Assembly: GCA_963713275.1 (NCBI GenBank)
Contig: CAVQLG010000011.1
Location: forward strand, 166,894 to 230,893
DNA: 64,000 nucleotides
Direction: 5' to 3'
From: CAIWHR01 sp963713275
GTDB lineage: Bacteria > Pseudomonadota > Gammaproteobacteria > Burkholderiales > Casimicrobiaceae
This document shows, piece by piece, positions 29,688 through 39,337 of the stretch (position 1 is its first letter; the number at the start of each line of letters is the position of its first letter). The notes under the pieces were generated by a model. That model worked only from the letters and a program-made list of their open reading frames with translations. It had not been told where the DNA came from and searched no databases. A program made the translations under genes and the position numbers.

Positions 29688-32250
29688 ATGCGCGGTTCGA
29701 TGCACGGCACGGTGCCACCCGACTCCCGCGCCAGCGCGGTGAAGCGCCTGCCGGTGCGTGATCGCGAGGGCTGCGCCGCCGCGCGGCCGCCTGCGGCAAC
29801 CGATCCCCGCTTCGCCACGGCGCGGGCGTGGTTCGCCGCGCAGGGGTTCGCGCCGTTTGCCTTCCAGGAAGCGACCTGGGCAGCGTTCGCCGCCGGTCGC
29901 TCGGGACTCGTGCACGCGCCGACGGGCATGGGCAAGACGCTGGCCGTCGCGATCCCGCCGCTGGTGCTGGGACCCGCCGGCAACGCCGCGAGCCCGCCGC
30001 CGCTTTCGCTGCTCTGGATCACGCCGCTGCGCGCGCTCGCCGCCGACACCGGCCAGGCGCTCGCCCGCGCCGCCGCCGCGCTGCGGCCGCACTGGCGGGT
30101 GGAGACGCGCACCGGCGACACGCCGGCGTCGGCGCGCGCGCGGCAGGATCGGCAGCTACCCACCGTGCTGGTCACGACCCCCGAGAGCCTCACGCTGCTG
30201 CTCGCCCGCGCCGACTGGCGCGCGCGCTGCGCGCTGCTTTCCGCGGTCGTCGTCGACGAGTGGCACGAGTTGCTGTCAACCAAGCGCGGCGTCCAGGTCG
30301 AACTCGCGCTCGCGCGGCTCTTCGGCGCGCGCCCGAACCTGCCGGTCTGGGGGCTGTCGGCCACACTCGCCAACCTCGACGCCGCGCTTGCCTGCCTCAC
30401 CGGCCCTCGGCGCGCCGCCGAAGCGCTTGTCGTCAAGGGACAGGACGCGAAGGAAGTCGTCATCGACAGCCTGCGCCCGAAGTCGATCGAGCGCTTTCCC
30501 TGGGCAGGACACCTCGGGCTGAGACTGCTGCCCGAAGTCGTGCGCGCCATCGAGCGCGCGCACTCGACGCTGGTGTTCACCCACGTGCGTTCGCAGGCCG
30601 AGATCTGGTATCAGGCGATCCTCGCGGCACGCCCCGACTGGGCCGGCGAAATCGCGCTGCACCATGGCTCGCTCGAGCGCGACACGCGCGACTGGGTCGA
30701 GGAGGCGCTGCGCCAGCGGCGACTGCGAGCCGTCGTCTGCACCTCGAGCCTCGACCTCGGCGTCGACTACGCGCCGGTCGAGCAGGTGCTGCAGATCGGC
30801 AGTCCGAAAGGCGTCGCCCGCTTGCTGCAGCGGGCGGGCCGCAGCGGCCACCGGCCAGGCGCCGCCTCGCGCGTCACCGTCGTCCCGACCCAGGCGCTGG
30901 AGCTGATCGAAGCCGCCGCCGTGCGGGACGCGGCCGCCGCGCGGGTCATCGAAGCACGCGAACCCCTCGTTGCGCCGCTCGACGTCCTGATCCAGCACCT
31001 CGTCACCTGCGCGCTGGGCGGCGGCTTCTCGCCGCCCGCGCTGCTCGCCGAGGTGCGCGGCACGCTCGCCTACGCCGGCCTGCGCGACGAGGACTGGCGC
31101 TTCGCGCTCGACTTCGTCGTGCACGGCGGCGCGACCCTCAACGCCTACCCGGAGTACCGCCGCGTGGTGATCGGCGACGACGGCGTGGCGCGGGTTCCCG
31201 ACGCGCGCGATCGCACGCCGGCATCGCCTCGGTATTGGCACCATCGTCAGCGAGGCCGCGATCGCCGTCGTCCTGCAAGGCGGCCGCCGCCTGGGCCACG
31301 TCGAGGAGGATTTCGTCGCCCGCCTGTCCCCGGGCGACGCCTTCGTGTTCGCCGGCCGCGTGCTGGAGTTCGTGCGCGTGCACGAGCTGACGGCCTGGGT
31401 GAAACCCGCACGGCGCGCCGCCTCCCGCGTGCCGCGCTGGGCCGGCGGGCAGATGGCGCTATCGGGCGAACTCTCCCGCGCTACGCGGCGCCTCATCGCG
31501 CAGGCCCGGAACGGGGTGTTCGCTTCGCCCGAGCTCGCGCTGCTGCGCCCGCTGCTCGAGCTGCAGTCGCGCTGGTCGGCGCTGCCGGCCGAAGGCGAAT
31601 GGCTGATCGAAGCGGTCACAACGCGCGAAGGCCACGGGCTCTTCTTCTTTCCGTTCGAGGGTCGTCTCGCCCACCTGGGGCTCGCCACGCTCTTTTCGTA
31701 CCGGCTTGCGCAGCGCACGCCGCGCACGATCAGCCTCACCGCCAACGACTACGGCTTCGGCCTCCTCTGCGCGGATCCGATCCCGCTGTCGCGGCGCGAT
31801 CTTTGCCGGCTGCTGGCCGCACCGCACGTCGAGCGCGACCTCCTCGCCGGCGTCAACGCGGCGGAACTCGGGCGCCGGCAGTTCCGCGAGACCGCGCGCA
31901 TCGCCGGGCTCGTGGTCCAGGGCACGCCGGGGCAACCCCACCCGGCGCGGCAGTTGCAGGCTTCGTCGGCGCTGCTCTACCAGGTGTTCGCCGAATACGA
32001 TCCGGACAACCCGCTGCTCGCGCAAGCGGAGCGCGAGGTGCTCGACCGCCGGCTCGAGGCACCGCGGCTGGGCGCCGCGCTCGACCGGTTGCGCGACAGC
32101 CGGGCGCTGCTCGAGCGCCCGCCACGGCCGACGCCGTTCTCGTTCCCGCTGCTTGTCGAGGCATTCCGCGAGCAGCTCTCGAGCGAAGCGCTGGAGGCGC
32201 GCGTCGCGCGCCTGGTCGAGGAGCTCGAGCGCGCTGCCGCGCCACCCTGA
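29688..32250 (+). CDS. Ligase-associated DEXH-box DNA helicase (Lhr-like), one frameshift
   Basis: A superfamily 2 helicase of the Lhr-related, ligase-associated type. Walker A is HAPTGMGKTLAV, motif II VVVDEWHELL, motif III GLSATLAN and motif VI LLQRAGRSGHRPG. The frame from the ATG at 29688 holds to position 31208; an extra G at 31209 shifts it. The other frame continues IARRHRLGIGTIVSEA, then LGHVEEDFVARLSPGDAFVFAGR, to a stop at 32250. The restored length of about 853 residues is normal. The related phosphoesterase gene pdeM lies close by, with a minus-strand gene between them. Confidence 0.9.
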
Positions 32251-32345
32251 TCCGGCCGATTCCGCACGGGCACCGCCCCCCGCCCTCGCGTCGCCCGCTC
32301 TGTCTCCGCCGCAGACCGCGCGCACCGGGCCACGCCTGGTGCCGG

Positions 32346-33164
32346 TCAGTCGTCGCCGGGCCGCAGCGCCCGGGCGCGGTCGAGCAGCCGGTACATCCAG
32401 CCCAGGCCCGCCTGCGTGCTCTGCGCCGGACGGTACTCGCAGCCGATCCAGCCGTCGTACCCCAGATCGTTGAGTACGCGGAAGATCCAGGCGTAGTTGA
32501 TCTCGCCGGTATCGGGCTCGTGCCGCCCCGGAACGCCGGCGACCTGAAAATGCCCGATCTCGGGCAGCCAACGGCGGATCTTATCGGTGAGGTCGCCCTC
32601 GACGATCTGCGCGTGATAGAGATCCATCTGCACCTTGAGGTTGGGGACCCCCACCTCCGCGCGGATCGCGTGCGCCTCGGCCTGCGTCGAGTGCAGGTAG
32701 TTCGGCATGTCGCGCGGATTGAGCGGTTCGATCAGCACGATGACGCCGTGTTGCCGCGCCTCGTCACAGGCGAAACGCAGGTTGCGCACGAACACCGCGC
32801 GGTGCCGCGCGCGGCGCTCGGCGTCGGCACCTACGGGAACGAGCCCGGCCATCACGTGGATTCGCTTGCAGCCGAGCACCTTGGCGTAGCGCAGGGCGAG
32901 GACGAAGCCCGCCTGGAACTCGTGCTCGCGCCCGGGCACGCACGCCGTGCCGCGATCACCGGCCGCCCATTCCCCGGGCGGCGCGTTGAGCAGCACGAAC
33001 TCGAGCTTGTGCGCGCGCAGGCGCAGGGCGATGTCGGCGGCAGGCGCCTCGTAGGGGAACAGGCACTCGACCCCGCGAAACCCCGCCTGCGCCGCCTCGC
33101 CGAACCGGTCCAGGAACGGCACCTCGTTGAACAGGAAGGTCAGATTCGCGGCGAAACGCAGCAT
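32346..33164 (-). CDS. hyi: Hydroxypyruvate isomerase family protein
   Basis: A 272-residue TIM-barrel isomerase of the Hyi/OtnI family, converting hydroxypyruvate and tartronate semialdehyde or a related sugar-acid. Landmarks are MLRFAANLTFLFNEVPFLDR at the start, metal/catalytic glutamate in IEPLNPRDMPNYL, QMDLYHAQIVEGDL, and GHFQVAGVPGRHEPDTGEINY. The ATG at 33164 is chosen because upstream residues are arginine-rich and not homologous. It lies on the opposite strand between the helicase and pdeM genes. No glyoxylate carboligase is nearby. Confidence 0.88.
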   Translation of the reverse strand: MLRFAANLTFLFNEVPFLDRFGEAAQAGFRGVECLFPYEAPAADIALRLRAHKLEFVLLNAPPGEWAAGDRGTACVPGREHEFQAGFVLALRYAKVLGCKRIHVMAGLVPVGADAERRARHRAVFVRNLRFACDEARQHGVIVLIEPLNPRDMPNYLHSTQAEAHAIRAEVGVPNLKVQMDLYHAQIVEGDLTDKIRRWLPEIGHFQVAGVPGRHEPDTGEINYAWIFRVLNDLGYDGWIGCEYRPAQSTQAGLGWMYRLLDRARALRPGDD

Positions 33165-33376
33165 ACGAGCCTCGAGGAGAGCGGCGGCGAGCGCTGCGTC
33201 GCCCCGCCCATGCCGAAAGCATGGATTCTGCCCTGCGGCGACACCGCGCACAATGCTCGCTGGCCGACAGCGTCGCCCGGCGACGCGGACCCGGCGGCGC
33301 CCGGTTAGAATCGTGCGAGCGAACGAGCGACCGGCCGCGCGGCGAGTCGTTCCGGCGGGTGCCCGCGCTTCCCGAC

Positions 33377-34105
33377 ATGCCCGATCTCCTCCCCGCCGCC
33401 GATTGCGGTTTCGATTCACTTGCCGCGTCGCAAGCAAGGCGGGGAGCGCTCGGCGTCCGGCTCGCCGGTGAAGACGTCGTGCTGCTGGCCGAACGCGCGC
33501 TGTACTGGCCGCGCGGCGCAGCGCTGTTCGTCGCCGACGTGCACCTCGGCAAGGCCGCCGCGTTTCGCGCCGGCGGCGTCCCGATTCCGCGCGGGTCGAC
33601 GGCCGCGGATCTCGCCTGCCTGAGCGCGCTCATCGAGCGCACGCAGAGCACCCGGCTCGTCGTGCTCGGTGATTTCGTCCATGCGCCGCAAGGCCGGGTG
33701 CCCGCGCTCGACGCGGCAGTCGGGGCCTGGCGCACGCGCCACGCCGATCTCGCGATCACGCTGGTGCGCGGCAACCACGACGCGCGTGCCGGTGACCCGC
33801 CCGCGGCGTGGCGCGTGGAGGTCGTCGCCGCCCCCGGCCTGCTCGGACCCTTCGTGCTGCAGCACGCGCCAGCGGAGCCGCCGACGGGGTACGCGCTCGC
33901 CGGCCACGTCCACCCGGGGGTACGCCTGCAGGGTGCCGGCGGCGAGAGCGTGCGCCTGCCCTGCTTCGTTCTGCGCCGGCGCTGCGCGGTCCTGCCCGCC
34001 TTCGGACGGTTGACGGGTCTCGCCGCGGTCCCCGCCCGTCCCGGCGAGACCCGCGTGGCAATCGCGGGAACGATGCTGCACCCCCTTCCCGCCCCCGCGA
34101 TCTAG
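33377..34105 (+). CDS. pdeM: Ligase-associated DNA damage response phosphoesterase
   Basis: A 242-residue calcineurin-like metallophosphoesterase of the PdeM family. Metal-binding motifs in order: FVADVHLGK (D-x-H), VLGDFVHAP (GD), LVRGNHDAR (GNHD) and LAGHVHPGVRL (GH-x-H). The ATG at 33377 is inside a longer open frame whose upstream part is not homologous. In many bacteria pdeM sits with a DEXH helicase, an exonuclease and an ATP-dependent ligase; here only the helicase is near. Confidence 0.9.
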   Translation: MPDLLPAADCGFDSLAASQARRGALGVRLAGEDVVLLAERALYWPRGAALFVADVHLGKAAAFRAGGVPIPRGSTAADLACLSALIERTQSTRLVVLGDFVHAPQGRVPALDAAVGAWRTRHADLAITLVRGNHDARAGDPPAAWRVEVVAAPGLLGPFVLQHAPAEPPTGYALAGHVHPGVRLQGAGGESVRLPCFVLRRRCAVLPAFGRLTGLAAVPARPGETRVAIAGTMLHPLPAPAI

Positions 34106-34276
34106 AAGCGTCCAGCGCGCGGCCGACCGCAGGTTCGGCTGCCCGGGTCGCGGGGCCGCCAAGCCACGAGCGCGTGCTCGGCGGCGAACGGACCCGCCGC
34201 CGGCCGCCTTCGGTCACCCCGGTCCCGCATTCATCCTTGTTTGCAAAGCAAGCTCCGCGTCGGGCGAAAAAAACGC

Positions 34277-34305
34277 TTGCCAATCGCGGGGCGCCCCACT
34301 ATTCT
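34277..34305 (+). promoter_or_regulatory. Promoter of the ribonucleotide reductase operon
   Basis: TTGCCA at 34277-34282 and TATTCT at 34300-34305 with an exact 17-base spacer. The -10 box lies within the first of two NrdR-like boxes, so repressor binding would block polymerase. Confidence 0.65.
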
Positions 34306-34311
34306 TTGGGC
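34296..34311 (+). promoter_or_regulatory. NrdR box 1
   Basis: The 16-base sequence ccactattctttgggc partly matches the NrdR-box pattern acaCwAtATaTwGtgt (C4, A6, T11, G13 kept). It overlaps the nrd -10 hexamer. Start-to-start distance to the next box is 31 bases, the spacing expected for NrdR. Confidence 0.6.
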
Positions 34312-34326
34312 TCAACGACGCGGCCG

Positions 34327-34342
34327 GTACAAGATGTTGTAG
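34327..34342 (+). promoter_or_regulatory. NrdR box 2
   Basis: The 16-base sequence gtacaagatgttgtag keeps the core CaAgATgTtGt and the palindrome TACAA-N4-TTGTA. It lies 15 bases after box 1, three helical turns centre to centre, as in known nrd promoters. Confidence 0.7.
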
Positions 34343-34533
34343 ATTCGCGCCAGGATGGAAACCGGGCGCGCTCGCGACCAAGAAGCGGACGCGAGGTTGC
34401 AGCGCAGCGGGCATTCCTACGCTTTTGCCATGGTCTTCCGGCTCCCCGCTCGCGCGAAGGGGAACTCGGGCAGTCCGGAACCAGGCGCGGGAGGCACGCA
34501 AAACGACGAAATCCACGACAGGAGAACCCACCC

Positions 34534-37443
34534 ATGCAGCTTGCGAGCGCCATCGCCTCAATCGTGCCCACGTCGCCCCACGACTTCGCGGCCGCCGAAT
34601 CGGGGTCCGCCTTCCCGGCGGCGGCGGGTGAGGCGCGCTTTGCGCAGTACAAGGTGATCCGGCGCAACGGCTCGGTCGTCGGCTTCGAGCCGGGGAAGAT
34701 CACCATCGCGATGACCAAGGCGTTTCTCGCCGTCAATGGCGGCCAGGGCGCCGCGTCCGCGCGCGTGCGCGGCGAGGTGAGCAAACTCACGGACGCGGTC
34801 GTGGCGGCGCTGATGAAGCGCAAGCCCGAGGGCGGCGCGATCCATATCGAAGAGATCCAGGACCAGGTCGAGCTCGCGCTCATGCGCAGCGGCGAGCACG
34901 AAGTCGCGCGCGCCTACGTCCTCTACCGCGAGCGGCGCGCGCAGGAGCGCGCGCTGGAAAAGTCCCAGCGGACACCCGCCGGCGAGGTGCCGACGATCCG
35001 CGTTGTCGACAACGGCGTTTCGTACCCGCTGGATCTCGTGCGGCTCAACGGCATCATCGCCGAGTCCTGCGCGGGGCTGCCCGACGTCGACCCCGACCGC
35101 ATCCTCAAGGCCACGCTGCGGGACCTCTACGACGGCGTGCCCATGGAGGAGGTACGCAAGTGCGTCGTGCTGGCGGCGCGCACGCTGATCGAGAAGGACC
35201 CCGCGTACAGCTTCGTCACCGCGCGGCTCTTGCTCGACGCGATCCGCCACGAGGCGCTGGGAGAGTCGGCGACCCAGGCCGACATGGCGGCCCGGTACGC
35301 CGAGTACTTCCCGCGTTGCGTCAAGCACGGCGTCAAGATCGGGCTCCTCAGCGAGACGCTGCTGCAGTTCGACCTGGGCAAGCTCGGCGCCGCGCTCAAG
35401 CCCGAGCGCGACCTCAAGTTCGGCTACCTCGGCCTGCAGACGCTCTACGACCGCTACTTCCTCGTCGACCAGTACGTCGCGCACGGGCACGCCGGCCGCC
35501 GCTTCGAGCTGCCGCAGTGCTTCTTCATGCGGGTGGCGATGGGGCTCGCGTTGAACGAGGTCGACCGCGAGGCGCGCGCCATCGAGTTCTACGACGTGCT
35601 GTCGACCTTCGACTTCATGAGCTCGACGCCGACTCTGTTCAACTCCGGCACCCATCGCTCGCAGCTGTCCTCGTGCTACCTGACGACCGTCGCCGACGAT
35701 CTCGACGGCATCTACGAGGCGATCAAGGAGAACGCGCTCCTGTCCAAGTTTGCCGGCGGGCTCGGCAACGACTGGACCAACGTGCGCGCGATGGGCTCGC
35801 ACATCAAGGGCACCAACGGCAAGAGCCAGGGTGTGGTTCCCTTCCTCAAGGTCGTCAACGACACCGCCGTCGCGGTCAACCAGGGCGGCAAGCGCAAGGG
35901 CGCCGTGTGCACCTACCTCGAAACCTGGCACCTCGACATCGAGGAGTTCCTGGAACTGCGCAAGAACACCGGCGACGACCGGCGGCGAACGCACGACATG
36001 AACACCGCCAACTGGATTCCCGATCTCTTCATGAAGCGGGTGATGGAAGGCGGCGACTGGACGCTGTTCTCCCCGTCCGACGTTCCCGACCTGCACGACA
36101 AGTGGGGGCGAGCCTTCGAGGAGGCCTACGTCCGCCACGAGGACCGCGCCGCACGCGGCGAGCTCAGGCTCTGCAAGAAGATCCCTGCGGTGCAGCTGTG
36201 GCGCAGGATGCTGTCGATGCTGTTCGAGACCGGGCACCCGTGGCTCACATTCAAGGACGCCTGCAACGTCCGTTCGCCGCAGCAGCACGCGGGTACCGTG
36301 CACAGCTCGAACCTGTGCACCGAGATCACGCTCAACACCGGCGACACCGAGATCGCGGTCTGCAACCTGGGCTCGGTCAACCTGCTGAACCACATGGTGC
36401 CGGGCGCCGACGGCTGGACGCTCGACCATGCCAAGCTGCAGCGCACGATCCGCACCGGGATGCGGATGCTGGACAACGTGATCGACATCAACTACTACGC
36501 GGTCGCGAAGGCCCGCAACGCGAACCTCAAGCACCGCCCCGTGGGGCTGGGCGTCATGGGCTTCCAGGACTGCCTGCACGTCCTCGGCACGCCGTACGCT
36601 TCCGACGCGGCGGTGGAGTTCGCCGACCGTTCGATGGAGGCTGTCTGCTACTACGCATACTGGGCGTCGACCGAGCTCGCGGAGGAGCGCGGACGCTACG
36701 CCTCCTACAAGGGGAGCCTGTGGGACCGCGGCGTCCTGCCCCAGGATTCGCTCGCGCTCCTGCGCGACGAACGCGGCGGCTACGTCGAGGTCGACCTGTC
36801 TTCCACGCTGGACTGGACCGCGCTGCGCTCACGCATCCGCGATCACGGCATGCGCAACTCGAACTGCGTGGCGATCGCCCCGACGGCGACGATCTCCAAC
36901 ATCATCGGCGTCGCCGCGTCGATCGAGCCCGAGTACCAGAACCTGTACGTGAAGTCGAACCTCTCCGGCGAATTCACGGTCGTCAACGAGCACCTCGTCG
37001 CCGAACTCAAGCGCCGCAACCTCTGGGACGAAGTGATGGTCGCCGACCTCAAGTATTTCGACGGTTCGCTCGCCCGTATCGACCGCATCCCGCCCGACCT
37101 GCGCAGCCTCTACGCCACGGCCTTCGAGATCGAGCCGCGCTGGATCGTGGAGGCGGGGGCCCGACGCCAGAAGTGGATCGATCAGGCGCAGAGCCTCAAC
37201 ATCTACATGGCGGGCGCATGGGGCAAGAAGCTCGACGAGACCTACAAGCTCGCGTGGACGCGCGGGCTCAAGACCACGTACTACCTGCGGACGCTGGCCG
37301 CCACCGGAGCGGAGAAATCCACCGGCCGCGGCGGCGAGCTCAACGCCGTGCCGGCCTCGGGCGGCATCGCCGCCGCGACGAGCGGCACCGAGGCACCGCA
37401 GTACTGTGCGCGCGACGACCCGAGCTGCGAAGCGTGTCAGTAG
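34534..37443 (+). CDS. nrdA: Class I ribonucleoside-diphosphate reductase, alpha subunit
   Basis: Catalytic subunit reducing ribonucleotides to deoxyribonucleotides, 969 residues. An N-terminal ATP-cone (about 38-130, YKVIRRNGSVVGFEPGKI) implies dATP feedback control. Active-site residues: Cys381 (QLSSCYL) and Cys610 (VCNLGSVNL) as the redox pair, Cys595 in SSNLCTE as thiyl radical site with Glu597. The C-terminal shuttle pair is in the last residues, DPSCEACQ (Cys965 and Cys968). The ATG at 34534 follows AGGAGA. It is controlled by a promoter with two NrdR boxes. Confidence 0.97.
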   Translation: MQLASAIASIVPTSPHDFAAAESGSAFPAAAGEARFAQYKVIRRNGSVVGFEPGKITIAMTKAFLAVNGGQGAASARVRGEVSKLTDAVVAALMKRKPEGGAIHIEEIQDQVELALMRSGEHEVARAYVLYRERRAQERALEKSQRTPAGEVPTIRVVDNGVSYPLDLVRLNGIIAESCAGLPDVDPDRILKATLRDLYDGVPMEEVRKCVVLAARTLIEKDPAYSFVTARLLLDAIRHEALGESATQADMAARYAEYFPRCVKHGVKIGLLSETLLQFDLGKLGAALKPERDLKFGYLGLQTLYDRYFLVDQYVAHGHAGRRFELPQCFFMRVAMGLALNEVDREARAIEFYDVLSTFDFMSSTPTLFNSGTHRSQLSSCYLTTVADDLDGIYEAIKENALLSKFAGGLGNDWTNVRAMGSHIKGTNGKSQGVVPFLKVVNDTAVAVNQGGKRKGAVCTYLETWHLDIEEFLELRKNTGDDRRRTHDMNTANWIPDLFMKRVMEGGDWTLFSPSDVPDLHDKWGRAFEEAYVRHEDRAARGELRLCKKIPAVQLWRRMLSMLFETGHPWLTFKDACNVRSPQQHAGTVHSSNLCTEITLNTGDTEIAVCNLGSVNLLNHMVPGADGWTLDHAKLQRTIRTGMRMLDNVIDINYYAVAKARNANLKHRPVGLGVMGFQDCLHVLGTPYASDAAVEFADRSMEAVCYYAYWASTELAEERGRYASYKGSLWDRGVLPQDSLALLRDERGGYVEVDLSSTLDWTALRSRIRDHGMRNSNCVAIAPTATISNIIGVAASIEPEYQNLYVKSNLSGEFTVVNEHLVAELKRRNLWDEVMVADLKYFDGSLARIDRIPPDLRSLYATAFEIEPRWIVEAGARRQKWIDQAQSLNIYMAGAWGKKLDETYKLAWTRGLKTTYYLRTLAATGAEKSTGRGGELNAVPASGGIAAATSGTEAPQYCARDDPSCEACQ

Positions 37444-37537
37444 CCCGCGGCCGGATTCCCCCGGGCAAGCGCCCCGCAGAGGCGAGCGCCCGGCGCCCGC
37501 GAACGCCGTCCCGTGAACCCGGACAGGAAGGGAAGCG

Positions 37538-37723
37538 ATGAACGCCAAGGCCAAGCGGTGGGAATCGTACGTCGACGAGGCGGGCCGGCGCCATTGGCGC
37601 TGGCCCGCCTCGGCGCCCGCGGTCGGCACGGCCCCGGGGAGCATCGACGCGCAGCGGCTGGCGTTGCCGCGGCCGCGGCCGCAATCGGCGCTCCTGCTGT
37701 CGGCCCGCCTGCGCGGCAGGTAG
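37538..37723 (+). CDS. Small protein gene between nrdA and nrdB
   Basis: A 61-residue open frame with a good ribosome site (GGAAGGGAAGCG before the ATG). It begins MNAKAKRWESYVDEAGRRHW, then RWPASAP; the W-rich start is followed by a proline/arginine-rich tail. I do not recognise a family. Its position inside the nrd operon and its ribosome site favour a real gene, but high GC makes chance open frames common. Confidence 0.45.
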   Translation: MNAKAKRWESYVDEAGRRHWRWPASAPAVGTAPGSIDAQRLALPRPRPQSALLLSARLRGR

Positions 37724-37740
37724 CGCGCGGCGGGTGCAGC

Positions 37741-38076
37741 ATGGGGCGCGCCGGGTCTGTGGCGCCGCCGCGGCGGCACGCCACGTTCATCCCCCAGCCC
37801 ACGCAGGCGCGGCTGGCCCGTTACGAGCGTGCGGCATGGCCTGTGATCGACGCGCGGTACCTCGGCAACTACAACATCTGGCTCGAGTCCAGCGACGGGA
37901 AGAGGTGCGTCGTCGACCTCGCCGACGGTCTCTACGGAGAACCCTTTGCCGCGCAGTGCGCCACGGCGCGGTTCGCGGAGTTCTACGTCGACTACGGACT
38001 CGCCACCATCGCCCGGCATCGCGACGTCGATTTCGCGCCGGACTGCCTCTACGAACGGCCGAGCGCGACGCACTGA
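37741..38076 (+). CDS. DUF2442 domain protein in the nrd operon
   Basis: A 111-residue protein with a basic start (about 1-38), then a DUF2442 core: YNIWLESSDGKRCVVDLADGLYG, partner stretches ATARFAEFYVDYGLATI and DVDFAPDCLYE. DUF2442 proteins are small and uncharacterised, often near toxin-antitoxin or nitrogenase genes. Here the gene starts 17 bases after the previous small frame and ends 67 bases before nrdB. The ATG at 37741 is the last before homology. Confidence 0.7.
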   Translation: MGRAGSVAPPRRHATFIPQPTQARLARYERAAWPVIDARYLGNYNIWLESSDGKRCVVDLADGLYGEPFAAQCATARFAEFYVDYGLATIARHRDVDFAPDCLYERPSATH

Positions 38077-38143
38077 TCGGCGCGGAACGCCCGCAGGCGG
38101 CAGCGAACCCACACCACGACAGGCGGCACAGGAGGCCCTGCAC

Positions 38144-39337
38144 ATGCTGAACTTCGACGACGACATCGTTCCCACCCACCCACCGCGCATGCCGCACGTG
38201 GCGCCCCCGGCCCTGCCACCCGCGCCGCCCGGCCGGCAGACCGCGGTCGGCGTCGACGGCGGCACGGCGCGCACGCGTGGGGCCGACGTCGAGCCCGCGC
38301 CGCGGCAGGAAAGTGGCTTCCGCCGCGTGCGCGTCGAGGACAAGCGCGTGATCAATGGCGAGTCCGACGTCAACCAGCTGGTCCCGTTCAAGTACCGATG
38401 GGCGTGGGAGAAGTACCTCGCCGGCTGCGCGAACCACTGGATGCCGCAGGAAGTGAACATGCAGCGCGACATCGAGCTGTGGAAGAACCCGCACGGCCTC
38501 ACCGACGACGAGCGACTCATCGTCAAGCGCAACCTCGGATTCTTCGTCACCGCCGACTCGCTCGCCGCCAACAACATCGTGCTGGGCACCTACCGCCACA
38601 TCACCGCGCCGGAGTGCCGGCAGTACTTGCTGCGGCAGGCGTTCGAGGAGGCGATCCACACCCACGCCTACCAGTACATCGTCGAGAGCCTGGGCCTCGA
38701 CGAGGCCGAGATCTTCAACGCCTACCACGAGGTGAAGTCGATCCGCGACAAGGACGAGTTCCTGATCCCGTTCATCGACGTGCTCACCAACCCGCTGTTC
38801 CGGACCGGGACGCCCGAGGCCGACCGGGCGCTCCTGAAGAGCCTGATCGTCTTCGCCTGCATCATGGAGGGCCTGTTCTTCTACGTCGGCTTCGTGCAGA
38901 TCCTGGCGATGGGCCGGCAGAACAAGATGACCGGCGCCTCCGAGCAGTACCAGTACATCCTGCGCGACGAGTCGATGCACTGCAACTTCGGTATCGACCT
39001 CATCAACACGATCAAGCTCGAGAACCCGCACCTGTGGACGCCGGAATTCCGCGACGAGATCCGCGCGCTGATGAAGAAGGGCGTCGACCTCGAGTACGCC
39101 TACGCCGAGGACACCATGCCGCGTGGCGTGCTGGGACTCAACGCCACGATGTTCAAGGAGTACCTGCGCTTCATCGCCAACCGGCGCTGCCAGCAGATCG
39201 GCGTCGACCCGGTCTTCGACCGGGCCGACAACCCCTTCCCCTGGATGGCCGAGATGATCGACCTCAAGAAGGAGAAGAACTTCTTCGAGACGCGGGTCAT
39301 CGAGTACCAGACCGGGGGAACGCTGTGCTGGGAGTGA
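38144..39337 (+). CDS. nrdB: Class I ribonucleoside-diphosphate reductase, beta subunit
   Basis: Radical-generating subunit, 397 residues, with a proline-rich N-terminal extension (about 1-60) not seen in enteric NrdB. The di-metal ligands are all present: Asp in FFVTADSLAANN, Glu169 and His172 in FEEAIHTHAY, Glu in CIMEGLFFY, and Glu and His in LRDESMHCNFG. The radical tyrosine (Tyr176) is kept, so this is a Tyr-type rather than a Phe-type (class Ic) enzyme. The C-terminal tail ends YQTGGTLCWE, for docking on NrdA. Confidence 0.96.
   Translation: MLNFDDDIVPTHPPRMPHVAPPALPPAPPGRQTAVGVDGGTARTRGADVEPAPRQESGFRRVRVEDKRVINGESDVNQLVPFKYRWAWEKYLAGCANHWMPQEVNMQRDIELWKNPHGLTDDERLIVKRNLGFFVTADSLAANNIVLGTYRHITAPECRQYLLRQAFEEAIHTHAYQYIVESLGLDEAEIFNAYHEVKSIRDKDEFLIPFIDVLTNPLFRTGTPEADRALLKSLIVFACIMEGLFFYVGFVQILAMGRQNKMTGASEQYQYILRDESMHCNFGIDLINTIKLENPHLWTPEFRDEIRALMKKGVDLEYAYAEDTMPRGVLGLNATMFKEYLRFIANRRCQQIGVDPVFDRADNPFPWMAEMIDLKKEKNFFETRVIEYQTGGTLCWE

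Noticed and set aside
25845..30092. A 1415-residue minus-strand open frame opposite the indolepyruvate oxidoreductase gene
   Set aside because: It is rich in Arg, His, Asp and Val repeats typical of antisense frames in GC-rich genes and shows no domain; the plus-strand frame has full homology.
31201..31240. Programmed frameshift in the helicase gene
   Set aside because: No slippery heptamer or following stem; an extra G in a CGCGCGCG run fits a consensus error better.
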